This document shows positions 1-8,657 of a stretch of DNA of 64,000 nt, piece after piece; position 1 is the stretch's first letter; the number at the start of each line of letters is the position of its first letter. A model generated the notes under the pieces. That model ran no database searches and was not told where the DNA came from. It saw nothing but the letters and a program-made list of their open reading frames with translations. The DNA is from JAFEDN01 sp963832945 (GTDB lineage Bacteria; Pseudomonadota; Gammaproteobacteria; Coxiellales; Coxiellaceae). The stretch lies in NCBI GenBank assembly GCA_963832945.1, contig CAWHVV010000007.1:620001-684000 (forward strand), read 5' to 3'. Both the position numbers and the translations under genes were made by a program.

Positions 1-1
1 A

Positions 2-994
2 GCTGGTTTATTAGCGGGATTTATTTTTTGTTTCCGGGCATGGGCAGACACACCTTTAACTGTCATGGAATTCGTGGATAAAATGGTCCAGCTTCATCAA
101 TACAACCGGAAAGAACTGGTGGAGTTATTCCAGCATACCGCCTATAACCCGGAAGTTATAGATCGCATCAATAAACCATTTGAGGAAAAGCCCTGGGATT
201 TTTATAAAAATTTCTTTATTACTCCCGAGCGGGTGGCCGGCGGAGTACAATATTGGCATGAACACGCAGCTACCCTGGAAAAAGCTTCCCGGCAGTATGG
301 GGTTTCGCCGGCTGTCATTGTTTCTGTTATCGGCATTGAAACTAAATATGGCCAGGAGCCCGGCAGATTTCCTGAATTGAGTACACTGGCCACCCTGTCT
401 TTTCACTATCCCAAACGCGCGGTTTTTTTTCAAAGAGAACTGGAAAATTATTTATTGCTGACTCGCGATTACAAGCTCTCGCCTTTGGCATTAAATGGCT
501 CTTATGCCGGGGCGCTGGGTATTCCGCAATTTATGCCCAGCAATTACCGTCAATACGCAGTGAGTTACGATGGTAAAAGCAGCGTCAATTTACTCGAAGA
601 TCACGACGACGCCATCGCCAGTATTGCTTACTATCTGCAAAGGTCCGGTTGGGTTGCTCATCAACCAGTCACGGCGCCGGCGAAAATAGTGGGCAAAGTA
701 CATCCCTCGCTGCTTTCGAAGGATGCCAAGCCAAAATATTCGTTAAAGACTCTGGCCAAATTTGGAGTACACAGTAAAGTGGCTGAATCGCCGCAGCGCA
801 AATCGGCTTTGATCGTGATGCATAATACTCACGACGATGAGTACTGGCTCACCTTCCCGAATTTTTATGCCATTATGGCCTATAATCCACGCACGACGTA
901 CGCCATGGCCATTTATCAACTCAGCGAAGCGATCGAAAAAAGCTATGGACAAGCAAGTATTAAGACAGGCTCAACGGTTTCAGCAACAAGGTGA
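2..994 (+). CDS. mltB: Lytic murein transglycosylase B (5' end outside window)
   Basis: Periplasmic muramidase-type lytic transglycosylase that cleaves the MurNAc-GlcNAc bond of peptidoglycan to give 1,6-anhydro ends. The frame is open from base 2, so the true start lies left of the window. The first visible residues are a hydrophobic stretch ending in AWADTPL, i.e. the end of a signal peptide with a likely cleavage after AWA. An internal ATG at 65 would remove this and is not the start. The family's catalytic glutamate is in the IGIETKYG motif, and ALGIPQFMPSNYRQYA is the typical downstream substrate-cleft block. The C-terminal part (VMHNTHDDEYWLTFPNFY) matches the end of the SLT family-3 domain. 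It is followed by a gene overlapping it by 50 bp in another frame. Confidence 0.93.
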   Translation, partial: AGLLAGFIFCFRAWADTPLTVMEFVDKMVQLHQYNRKELVELFQHTAYNPEVIDRINKPFEEKPWDFYKNFFITPERVAGGVQYWHEHAATLEKASRQYGVSPAVIVSVIGIETKYGQEPGRFPELSTLATLSFHYPKRAVFFQRELENYLLLTRDYKLSPLALNGSYAGALGIPQFMPSNYRQYAVSYDGKSSVNLLEDHDDAIASIAYYLQRSGWVAHQPVTAPAKIVGKVHPSLLSKDAKPKYSLKTLAKFGVHSKVAESPQRKSALIVMHNTHDDEYWLTFPNFYAIMAYNPRTTYAMAIYQLSEAIEKSYGQASIKTGSTVSATR

Positions 995-2639
995 TTTAGC
1001 TCAGGCGCTGGCTGCTTACCTGCAGTTATTAGCGGAAAACCCGGGCAACAGCGACCTTTTGCATCAAATCGGCATTCTCTATGCGCAGCAACAGGATTAT
1101 GCGCGTTCACTGGATTACCTCAATCAGGCGCTTACACAACAACCTCATTCCGCAGCCATTCATAACAGCAAAGGTAACGTCTTTTTGCGTCAGGGAAATC
1201 CGGAAGCAGCCCTGGCTGAATATCAGCGTGCCGTAAAATCAGATCCACGTTATGCAATTGCCTATAACAACATAGGCAGGTGTTTATATTTGCAGGAAAA
1301 ATTTATCGCCGCGCAAAAAGCTTATTCAAAAGCGGTGGAACTCAACCCCAATTTCGCCGACGCTTATTATAATCAGGGGGTATTAATGCTCAAAATAGGC
1401 AATCTGGCAGAGGCTCATGTCAGTCTGGAACGGGCGTTGACGTTAAACCCTAAAAATGCAGCCATTCATGGCCAAATGGCGCAAATTTACTTACAGAAAG
1501 CAGAATATCCCGAGGCAATCGATTATTTACAAAAACGCCTTATCGCTCAACCCGACCATATTGATTCATGGCATTACCTGGGAATGGCGCACTTTTCTCT
1601 GAATCAGTTTGAAGACGCGGTCCATTGTTTTGAAAAAGTATTGCAACTGACCCACCGCCACCCGGAATGTTACGAACATTTAGCCATTGCTTATTTAAAG
1701 CTGGCTGATAAAGAGAAAGCCCTGACTTATTTTTTCCGGCAACTTGAAATCCAACCGACCGCCAATGCTTATTATAATATTGGAGTTTTATTGATTGAAA
1801 AAGGCCGTCATCGCGACGCTATTGAATACCTGCGGCAAGCCGTGGCTCTGGAACCATTACATCTGCCGGCCCATTTAAATTTAGGTGTGCTTTACTTAAA
1901 ATCCCAGCAGCAGGAAGCGGCGCTGACTCACTACCGTAAAGCCGCGGAGATTAAACCCAACGACCCGGAAATTCAGCACATTTTGATGGCGTTAACCCAA
2001 AATAAAATCCCCGATAAAGCCCCGGCGGAATACCTTAAAAATCTATTCGATCAATATGCAGATTATTACGATAAACATTTAACCGAAAGTTTGCGCTATC
2101 GGGTGCCACAACAACTGCATGCCGCTATTTCCGAGCTCATCCGGGTTGATCAGCCAGGATGGAATATTTTAGATTTAGGCTGCGGCACTGGTTTATGCGG
2201 TGAATTATTTAAAGAATTTTCCGCCCGTTTAACCGGAATTGATATTTCCCGGGAAATGATCACCGCTGCCAAAGCCAAAAATATTTACGACGAACTATTG
2301 GTCGCCGATATTGAACAGGCCTTAACAGATTATCACGATCTGGATCTGGATCTGGATTTGGTTTTGGCCGCTGATGTCTTTACTTATATCGGCGAGTTGA
2401 ATGGTATTTTCGCGCAAGTCAGGCGAGCACTTAAAAAAAACGGGCTCTTCGCTTTCTCTGTGGAAAAAACCGAAAAATCGCCTTTTGAACTGCAACCATC
2501 CATCCGCTATGCCCATTCGCGTTCCTATCTGGAAACATTAATCGCGCGACATGATTTTAAAATTCTCAGTCTGAAGGAAATTACCCTGCGTACGCAGAAA
2601 GAAGTTCCCGTTACCGGCTATCTTGTGATTGTTTCATAA
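945..2639 (+). CDS. TPR-repeat protein with C-terminal SAM-dependent methyltransferase domain
   Basis: The start at 945 (MDKQVLRQAQRF) is chosen because the TPR pattern begins there; the in-frame ATG at 837 would overlap mltB by 158 bp. The product is 564 residues. The first ~340 residues are about ten tetratricopeptide repeats, with repeated A..Y...G/N..L...G....A and P..A..H/Y spacing. The last ~200 residues are a class I methyltransferase: motif I is ILDLGCGTGLCGELF and motif II is the acidic LTGIDISREM. This matches a known group of TPR-methyltransferases whose substrate is mostly unknown. A short run of alternating Asp-Leu residues (DLDLDLDL) near 2335-2360 comes from a repeated GATCTG hexamer and sits just before the AADVF motif. 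Overlap with mltB suggests co-transcription. Confidence 0.85.
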   Translation: MDKQVLRQAQRFQQQGDLAQALAAYLQLLAENPGNSDLLHQIGILYAQQQDYARSLDYLNQALTQQPHSAAIHNSKGNVFLRQGNPEAALAEYQRAVKSDPRYAIAYNNIGRCLYLQEKFIAAQKAYSKAVELNPNFADAYYNQGVLMLKIGNLAEAHVSLERALTLNPKNAAIHGQMAQIYLQKAEYPEAIDYLQKRLIAQPDHIDSWHYLGMAHFSLNQFEDAVHCFEKVLQLTHRHPECYEHLAIAYLKLADKEKALTYFFRQLEIQPTANAYYNIGVLLIEKGRHRDAIEYLRQAVALEPLHLPAHLNLGVLYLKSQQQEAALTHYRKAAEIKPNDPEIQHILMALTQNKIPDKAPAEYLKNLFDQYADYYDKHLTESLRYRVPQQLHAAISELIRVDQPGWNILDLGCGTGLCGELFKEFSARLTGIDISREMITAAKAKNIYDELLVADIEQALTDYHDLDLDLDLVLAADVFTYIGELNGIFAQVRRALKKNGLFAFSVEKTEKSPFELQPSIRYAHSRSYLETLIARHDFKILSLKEITLRTQKEVPVTGYLVIVS

Positions 2640-2679
2640 GTCTGTTGCATTTCACTGCAATTCAACTATTTTTATATTG

Positions 2680-3456
2680 ATGATTATCTTCTCACATTTT
2701 CCCATATTCTCCGTCGCGCTGTGTGTGGCGTTGGGGGGCGCGATTCTTTTGGCTATGGTCAGAAAATGGGTAGCGCTGCATTTATTAACCTCTCACCACG
2801 AAGTGGCGTTTCCTATTTTTCTACAAATTGGGGTTATTTACGCGGTATTATTGGCGTTTATTTTTTCAATGGTCCTGACCCAGCTCGCTGACGCGTACAC
2901 CGATGCTAAAGTCGAAACCACCAACGTGCTGGCCCTGGCGCAAATAGCGCCGGGATTTCCTGATGATATCCGGCAAATGATCGATGAAACGCTGATAGAG
3001 TATACAAAGACAGTCATTAATCAGGAGTGGCCAAAAATGACTCACCGACAGGAAGAACCCCAGGTTTCTAAAATTCTGAGTTCATTACAGAAAATTTATC
3101 TGAATTTTGACCCCCAGACACACCGTGAAGAGATCATATATGCCAGTTCTCTGGATCATCTGGCTCAGCTGCGGGCAAACCGGCGGATGCGGATTTTTAC
3201 TGCAACAGAACCCAAACTGGAAAATCCATTAATATTACTGACGGTTTTGGGTTTTATTGTGGTAGGCATTTCTTATTTTTTTGGTATGCACCGGTTATGG
3301 GCGCAAATGATATTAACCGGCTCATTAATTTTTACCATTACCGCCATTTTAATGATCATTTTCATGCTGGGTAATCCTTACGCCGGCAAATTTGGGATAA
3401 AGCCCAAAGTTTTTCAAAACAGTCTCGCCCGACTGCAAGAGATTGCCGGGGAGTAA
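2680..3456 (+). CDS. DUF4239-type inner-membrane protein
   Basis: Predicted inner-membrane protein of 258 residues. The N-terminus has a hydrophobic helix (residues ~1-25) and a second one around GVIYAVLLAFIFSMVL. Two more follow in the C-terminal third (LLTVLGFIVVGISYFF and MILTGSLIFTITAILMIIF). The soluble middle part with LIEYTKTVINQEWPKM is characteristic of DUF4239 (bestrophin-like topology). Function in this family is not established. The ATG at 2680 is preferred over an upstream in-frame ATG at 2629, because the extension adds a polar stretch and overlaps the preceding gene; no strong Shine-Dalgarno decides it. The gene converges on what was once the thioesterase gene (now at 13549) before the LRR block was inserted. 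Confidence 0.72.
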   Translation: MIIFSHFPIFSVALCVALGGAILLAMVRKWVALHLLTSHHEVAFPIFLQIGVIYAVLLAFIFSMVLTQLADAYTDAKVETTNVLALAQIAPGFPDDIRQMIDETLIEYTKTVINQEWPKMTHRQEEPQVSKILSSLQKIYLNFDPQTHREEIIYASSLDHLAQLRANRRMRIFTATEPKLENPLILLTVLGFIVVGISYFFGMHRLWAQMILTGSLIFTITAILMIIFMLGNPYAGKFGIKPKVFQNSLARLQEIAGE

Positions 3457-3460
3457 CGGG

Positions 3461-3500
3461 CGATCGCCCGCGGACGATTGTTTTCATCAACGGTCACAAA
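3461..3500 (-). pseudogene. Detached 3' end of the acyl-CoA thioesterase gene
   Basis: About 40 bp here are almost identical to 13565-13604, which encode the C-terminal residues (VDENNRPRAI) of the intact thioesterase at 13549-13953. The homology resumes after the small element at 3509-3680 (AAAGATCCCTTCT near 3691). The remnant therefore marks the left edge of the inserted LRR block, and the intact gene lies on its right edge. Confidence 0.8.
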
Positions 3501-3508
3501 GATCCTTT

Positions 3509-3680
3509 GTATCCATTCACACATGAATTTACATACGCAGAACGTCCAATTTTGGCTCAGGTATGACGAAAAATTGGGCGAAAAAACGGAGCATACACAG
3601 GTATGTGAGCATTTTGAGCACGATTTTTCGTCAAACCTGAGTCAAAAGTGGGCGTTCCCCTCTACATGGTGAATGGTTAC
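3509..3680. mobile_element. MITE-like palindromic element, copy 1
   Basis: A 172-bp element with long imperfect terminal inverted repeats: the left end GTATCCATTCAC matches GTAACCATTCAC at the right end. An inner matching pair is built around CTCAGGTTTGACGAAAAAT. It is flanked by an 8-bp target duplication, GATCCTTT, at 3501-3508 and 3681-3688. No protein gene of its own is credible. A second copy begins at 63861. The target was the thioesterase gene remnant. Confidence 0.85.
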
Positions 3681-3770
3681 GATCCTTTCAAAGATCCCTT
3701 CTTGAGGTGTCATAAGTATATATGTTACGATCGTTTTGCCAAAAATTTTTTAAAAAAGAGGTAATCAAGA

Positions 3771-5387
3771 ATGTCTAAAGATACAACAGAATTAAAATCA
3801 AATGCATATGCAGAAAATTTGTCCACAGTTGTGTATTGCTCGTGGTACGAGGGTCCTCACTATCTAAAGATAGCTCAACCTGACAATAAATTGATTACAC
3901 ATCTTTCAAAGTATTTAAAATTTAGATTCATCACTACTTTATATTTAAAAAATTCACGTGTGACTCAAGAAATGATTAATGCCATTTTATCCAGTCCTGT
4001 TCACACGCTTACTATTGATGGGGGGACATTTAAAACCGAAGTAATTAATAGCTTACAAAAGTTAACTGAACTATGTATCCGGGAGTACAAGATTCCGGAT
4101 CATATAATTCCTCAGTTCAGAATGCCCTCTCTCTCTTTATATAAGTGTGAGCTTGGTCCTGAAGAGGCAAAGTTGTTTCTGAACATGCCATGGCTAAAGA
4201 GCCTGGATTTAGGTTCTAACCCCGTAGGTGATGAGGGGGCAAAAACTTTGGCATCACTCATTACGCTCGAGGAGTTGCGATTATCAGATTGTAACATTAC
4301 TCCTGACGGGGTAAAAGTCTTTTTAAAGAATAAAACATTAACGACGCTTGATCTGTCTCACAATCCTGTAGGCTATGAAGGACTCCTTGTTCTTTTATCC
4401 CTCTCCAATTTAATTAATCTGACATTAGAACTATGTGAAATTAAAATTGAGCTTTCAAAATCGACCCGTTATACAATTAACCAAAATTTAAAGACGCTAA
4501 ATTTGAGCCACAACTCATTAAAAAATCAAGAAATGATGAGCTTGTTGACATATTGTCCTGCCCTCACTCAAGCTGATTTTAAGTATAATATGCAACCCAG
4601 TGCTATTGATCTTAATACGATTGTAAAATTTCAAAATTTAAAAATTTTAAAATTAGATTGTATTGCCTTAACAGATGAAAATGTGCTTGATTTATCGAAC
4701 CATCCTTTTATAACGGAATTAAGTTTAAGCAGGTGTGGTCTCAGTCCGACAGGGCTTGGTTATTTATCAAAAAATCCTGTTTTGGAGAAGCTTAATTTAA
4801 CTAATAATACAAAATTGCAAGGTGACACGGTAAATAAACATTTTTCCAATTTTCCGGCTTTAACGCATTTGATTTTAAACCACTGTTCTATTAGTGATAA
4901 AGCAATCTCTAGTATTGCCAAAAATCCCCGGCTGCAAAAATTAAGATTTACTAACAATTCGATTATTCTTAGTTGGGGAATAATTGCCTTAGCTTTAAAT
5001 GCAAACATAAGTGAGCTTACTTTTGACTACGATGGAATTCCGGATATTTACCTCTTATTTTTTTTGGGTAATCGAGCTTTAGATTATTTGAATATATTAG
5101 ATTATTCGAAAAGGAACGGTAACAAACTGGGAATTTCAGATTCATTATTTGAAAGGAACCCAATGCTAAAAAAACAACAAGATAAAACAGAAAAAGAGAT
5201 ACTCTCATCTTGCCTGTCCTTCTTCCCTCAGGTCTTAATTCCAATTATACAAGATTATACGAGAGAATACTCTTATAGTTTTCAACTATTTCACAACCGC
5301 CTTTCTAAAGAAGAGAAGCGTCAATGGAATTCGGTTCTTCCCGAAATAGAAAAAAATTTACCTGAGATAACAAAATTTTTGAAATGA
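3771..5387 (+). CDS. Leucine-rich repeat protein, array copy 1
   Basis: 538-residue LRR protein, first of six tandem paralogues. No signal peptide or membrane segment is seen. Residues ~50-425 are LRRs of 24-26 residues of the ribonuclease-inhibitor/NLR type (e.g. LKSLDLGSNPVGDEGAKTL). Residues 426-538 are a conserved helical tail with LIPIIQDYTREYSYSFQLF. LRR proteins of this kind are protein-binding scaffolds, and in Legionellales they are often secreted effectors; no catalytic domain is visible. The ribosome binding site AGAGG lies in AAAGAGGTAATCAAGAATG. Copy-specific residues fall in doublets at about residues 124-125 (YK), 148-149 (GS), 172-173 (SD), 196-197 (SH), 220-221 (EL), 246-247 (SH), 296-297 (DC), 320-321 (SR) and 344-345 (TN). 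The tail with DYSKRNGNKLGISDSLF is shared with copy 3. Confidence 0.9.
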   Translation: MSKDTTELKSNAYAENLSTVVYCSWYEGPHYLKIAQPDNKLITHLSKYLKFRFITTLYLKNSRVTQEMINAILSSPVHTLTIDGGTFKTEVINSLQKLTELCIREYKIPDHIIPQFRMPSLSLYKCELGPEEAKLFLNMPWLKSLDLGSNPVGDEGAKTLASLITLEELRLSDCNITPDGVKVFLKNKTLTTLDLSHNPVGYEGLLVLLSLSNLINLTLELCEIKIELSKSTRYTINQNLKTLNLSHNSLKNQEMMSLLTYCPALTQADFKYNMQPSAIDLNTIVKFQNLKILKLDCIALTDENVLDLSNHPFITELSLSRCGLSPTGLGYLSKNPVLEKLNLTNNTKLQGDTVNKHFSNFPALTHLILNHCSISDKAISSIAKNPRLQKLRFTNNSIILSWGIIALALNANISELTFDYDGIPDIYLLFFLGNRALDYLNILDYSKRNGNKLGISDSLFERNPMLKKQQDKTEKEILSSCLSFFPQVLIPIIQDYTREYSYSFQLFHNRLSKEEKRQWNSVLPEIEKNLPEITKFLK

Positions 5388-5405
5388 TAAAAGAGGTAAT
5401 CAATA

Positions 5406-7013
5406 ATGTCTAAAGATACAACAGAATTAAAATCAAATACAAATGGAGGAAACTTGAAGAGTTTCACAATTTCATACTGGAACTGGGGATTCGGCAATGG
5501 TCCTCACTTTCTAGAGGTAACTGAACTTGACAATAAAGGGATTACTGGTCTTTCAAAGTATTTAAAATTCAGATTCATCACTAATTTATATTTATCAAAT
5601 CCACAGGTTACTCAAGAAATGATTAATGCCATTTTATCCAGCCCTGTTCGCACGCTTACTATTAATCGGGGGACATTTAAAACCGAAGTAATTAATAGCT
5701 TACAAAAGTTAACTGAACTATGCATCCGGGACCACAAGATTCCGGGTCATATAATTCCTCAGTTCAAAATGCGCTCTCTCTCTTTAAAAAGGTGTCAGCT
5801 TGGTCCTGAAGAGGCGAAGTTGTTTCTGAACATGCCATGGCTAAAGAGCCTGGATTTAACTAATAACCCCTTATTAGGTGATGAGGGGGCAAAAACTTTG
5901 GCATCACTCATTACGCTTGAGGAGTTGCGATTAATAGGATGTAACATTACTCCGGGCGGGGTAAAAGTCTTTTTAAATAATAAAACATTAACGACGCTTG
6001 ATCTAAGCTCAAATCCTATAGGGTATGAAGGACTACTCGTTCTTTTATCCCTCTCCAATTTAATTAATCTGGCATTAAAAACATGTAAAATTAAAATTGA
6101 GCTTTCAAAATCGACCCGTTATACAATTAACCAAAATTTAAAGACGCTAGATTTGAGGCAGAACTCCTTAGAAAATCAAGAAATGATCAGCTTGTTGACA
6201 TATTGTCCTGCCCTCACTCAAGTTGATTTTGGGTATATGGAAACCAGTGCTATTGATCTTAATACGATTGTAAAATTTCAAAATTTAAAAATTTTAAAAT
6301 TAAATCATATTGTCTTAACAGATAAAAATGTGCTTGATTTATCGAACCATCCTTTTATAACGGAATTAAGTTTAATCAGGTGTGGTCTAAGTCCGACAGG
6401 GCTTGATTATTTATCAAAAAATCCTGTTTTGGAGAAGCTTGATTTATCTCGTAATGAGAAATTGCAAGGTGACACGATAAATAAATATTTTTCCAATTTT
6501 CCGGCTTTAACGCATTTGATTTTAAACCACTGTTCTATTAGTGATAAAGCAATCTCTAGTATTGCCAAAAATCCCCGGCTGCAAAAATTACAATTTATTA
6601 AAAACCCGATTATTCTTAGTTGGGGAATAATTGCCTTAGCTTTAAATGCAAACATAAATGAGCTTACTTTTGACTGCAATGGAATTCAGGATATTTATCT
6701 ATTCTTTTTTTTGGGTAACCGAGCTTTAGATTATTTGGATATGCACGGTAACCACTCAGAAATTTCAGATTTATTATTGGAAAGAAACTCAATGCAAAAA
6801 AAACAACAAGATAAAACAGAAAAAGATATACTCTCATCTTGCCTGCCCTTCCCTCAGGTCTTAATTCCAATTGTGCAAGATTATACGAGAGAATACTCTT
6901 ATAGTTTTCAATTATTTCACAACCGCCTTTCTGAGAAAGGGAGGCGTCAATGGGATTCGGTTCTTCCCGAAATAGAAAAAAATTTACCTGAGATAACAAA
7001 ATTTTTGAAATGA
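5406..7013 (+). CDS. Leucine-rich repeat protein, array copy 2
   Basis: 535 residues; same architecture as copy 1 (short variable N-terminus, ~15 LRRs, conserved helical C-terminus). It starts 18 bp after copy 1 with the array's standard spacer AAAAGAGGTAATCAATA, so translation is probably coupled within one transcript. Its concave-face doublets differ from copy 1: KR, TN, IG, SS, KT, RQ, NH, IR and SR in repeat order. One LRR has an extra leucine (NPLLGDEG), shared only with copy 6. Its tail (MHGNHSEISDLLLERNSM) is also shared with copy 6, pointing to exchange of segments between copies. Function unknown beyond presumed ligand binding. Confidence 0.9.
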   Translation: MSKDTTELKSNTNGGNLKSFTISYWNWGFGNGPHFLEVTELDNKGITGLSKYLKFRFITNLYLSNPQVTQEMINAILSSPVRTLTINRGTFKTEVINSLQKLTELCIRDHKIPGHIIPQFKMRSLSLKRCQLGPEEAKLFLNMPWLKSLDLTNNPLLGDEGAKTLASLITLEELRLIGCNITPGGVKVFLNNKTLTTLDLSSNPIGYEGLLVLLSLSNLINLALKTCKIKIELSKSTRYTINQNLKTLDLRQNSLENQEMISLLTYCPALTQVDFGYMETSAIDLNTIVKFQNLKILKLNHIVLTDKNVLDLSNHPFITELSLIRCGLSPTGLDYLSKNPVLEKLDLSRNEKLQGDTINKYFSNFPALTHLILNHCSISDKAISSIAKNPRLQKLQFIKNPIILSWGIIALALNANINELTFDCNGIQDIYLFFFLGNRALDYLDMHGNHSEISDLLLERNSMQKKQQDKTEKDILSSCLPFPQVLIPIVQDYTREYSYSFQLFHNRLSEKGRRQWDSVLPEIEKNLPEITKFLK

Positions 7014-7031
7014 TAAAAGAGGTAATCAATA

Positions 7032-8639
7032 ATGTCTAAAGATACAACAGAATTAAAATCAAATACATATGTAGGAGATTTGCCCACAGTTGTGAATTAC
7101 TCGTGGGACGATGATCCTCACTATCTAAGTATAACTCAACCTGACAATAAATTGATTACTAAGCTTCTAAAGTATTTAAAACTTAGATTCATCACTACTT
7201 TATATTTAGAAAATTCACATGTTACTCAAGAAATGATTAATGCCATTTTATCCAGTCCTGTTCACACGCTTACTATTGATGGGGGGACAATTAAAACCGA
7301 AGTAATTAATAGCTTACAAAAGTTAACTGAACTATGTATCCGGGACTACAAGATTCCGGGTCATATAATTCCCCAGTTCAGAATGCCCTCTCTCTCTTTA
7401 AAAGAGTGTCAGCTTGGTCCTGAAGAGGCAAAGTTGTTTCTGAACATGCCATGGATAAAGAGCCTGGATTTAAGTTCTAACCCCTTAGGTGATGAGGGGG
7501 CAAAAACTTTGGCATCACTCATTACGCTTGAGGAGTTGCGATTACAAAGTTGTAACATTACTCCTGACGGGGTAAAAGTCTTTTTAAATAATAAAACATT
7601 AACGACGCTTGATCTATCTGGCAATGCTGTACGCTATGAAGGACTCCTTGTTCTTTTATCCCTCTCCAATTTAATTAATCTGGCATTAACAGCATGTAAA
7701 ATTAAAAAGCTTTCAAAATCGACCCATTATACAATTAACAAAAATTTAAAGACACTAAATTTTGGGCAGAACTCCTTAGAAAATCAAGAAATGATCAGCT
7801 TGTTGACATATTGTCCTGGCCTCACTCAAGTTGATTTTGGGTTTATGAAAACCAGTGCTATTGATCTTAATCAGATTGTAAAATTTCAAAATTTAAAAAT
7901 TTTAAAATTAGATTGTATTGCCTTAACAGATGAAAATGTGCTTGATTTATCGAACCATCCTTTTATAACGGAATTAAGTTTACTCAGCTGTGGTCTAAGT
8001 CCGACAGGGCTTGGTTATTTATCAAAAAATCCTGTTTTGAAGAAGCTTGATTTATCTAATAATGAGAAATTGCAAGGTGACACGGTAAATAAACATTTTT
8101 CCAATTTTCCGGCTTTAACGCATTTGATTTTAAACAACTGTTATATTAGTGATAAAGCAATCTCCAGTATTGCTAAAAATCCCCGGCTGCAAAAATTAAA
8201 ATTAACTAAAAACTCGATTACTCTTAGTTGGGGAATAATTGCCTTAGCTTTAAATGCAAACATAAGTGAACTTACTTTTGACTGCAATGGAATTCCGGAT
8301 ATTTACCTCTTATTTTTTTTGGGTAATCGAGCTTTAGATTATTTGAATATATTAGATTATTCGAAAAGGAACGGTAACAAACTGGGAATTTCAGATTCAT
8401 TATTTGAAAGGAACCCAATGCTAAAAAAACAACAAGATGAAGCAGAAAAAGTTATACTCTCATCTTGCCTGCCCTTCCCTCAGGTCTTAATTCCAATTGT
8501 GCAAGATTATACGAGAGAATACTCTTATAGTTTTCAATTATTTCACAACCGCCTTTCTGGGAAAAGGAAGCGTCAATGGGCTTCGGTTCTTCCCGAAATA
8601 GAAAAAAATTTACCTGAGATAACAAAATTTTTGAAATGA
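7032..8639 (+). CDS. Leucine-rich repeat protein, array copy 3
   Basis: 535 residues; same start context and architecture. Doublets in repeat order: KE, SS, QS, SG, TA, GQ, DC, LS and SN. A two-residue contraction (KIKKLSKST against KIKIELSKST) is unique to this copy. The N-terminal segment (YVGDLPTVVNYSWDDD) resembles copies 1 and 4, and the C-terminal linker with DYSKRNGNKLG is the same as in copy 1. The last ~60 residues are nearly invariant across the array. No signal peptide or transmembrane helix is visible, so if exported it would need a dedicated secretion system that is not encoded in this window. Confidence 0.9.
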   Translation: MSKDTTELKSNTYVGDLPTVVNYSWDDDPHYLSITQPDNKLITKLLKYLKLRFITTLYLENSHVTQEMINAILSSPVHTLTIDGGTIKTEVINSLQKLTELCIRDYKIPGHIIPQFRMPSLSLKECQLGPEEAKLFLNMPWIKSLDLSSNPLGDEGAKTLASLITLEELRLQSCNITPDGVKVFLNNKTLTTLDLSGNAVRYEGLLVLLSLSNLINLALTACKIKKLSKSTHYTINKNLKTLNFGQNSLENQEMISLLTYCPGLTQVDFGFMKTSAIDLNQIVKFQNLKILKLDCIALTDENVLDLSNHPFITELSLLSCGLSPTGLGYLSKNPVLKKLDLSNNEKLQGDTVNKHFSNFPALTHLILNNCYISDKAISSIAKNPRLQKLKLTKNSITLSWGIIALALNANISELTFDCNGIPDIYLLFFLGNRALDYLNILDYSKRNGNKLGISDSLFERNPMLKKQQDEAEKVILSSCLPFPQVLIPIVQDYTREYSYSFQLFHNRLSGKRKRQWASVLPEIEKNLPEITKFLK

Positions 8640-8657
8640 TAAAAGAGGTAATCAATA

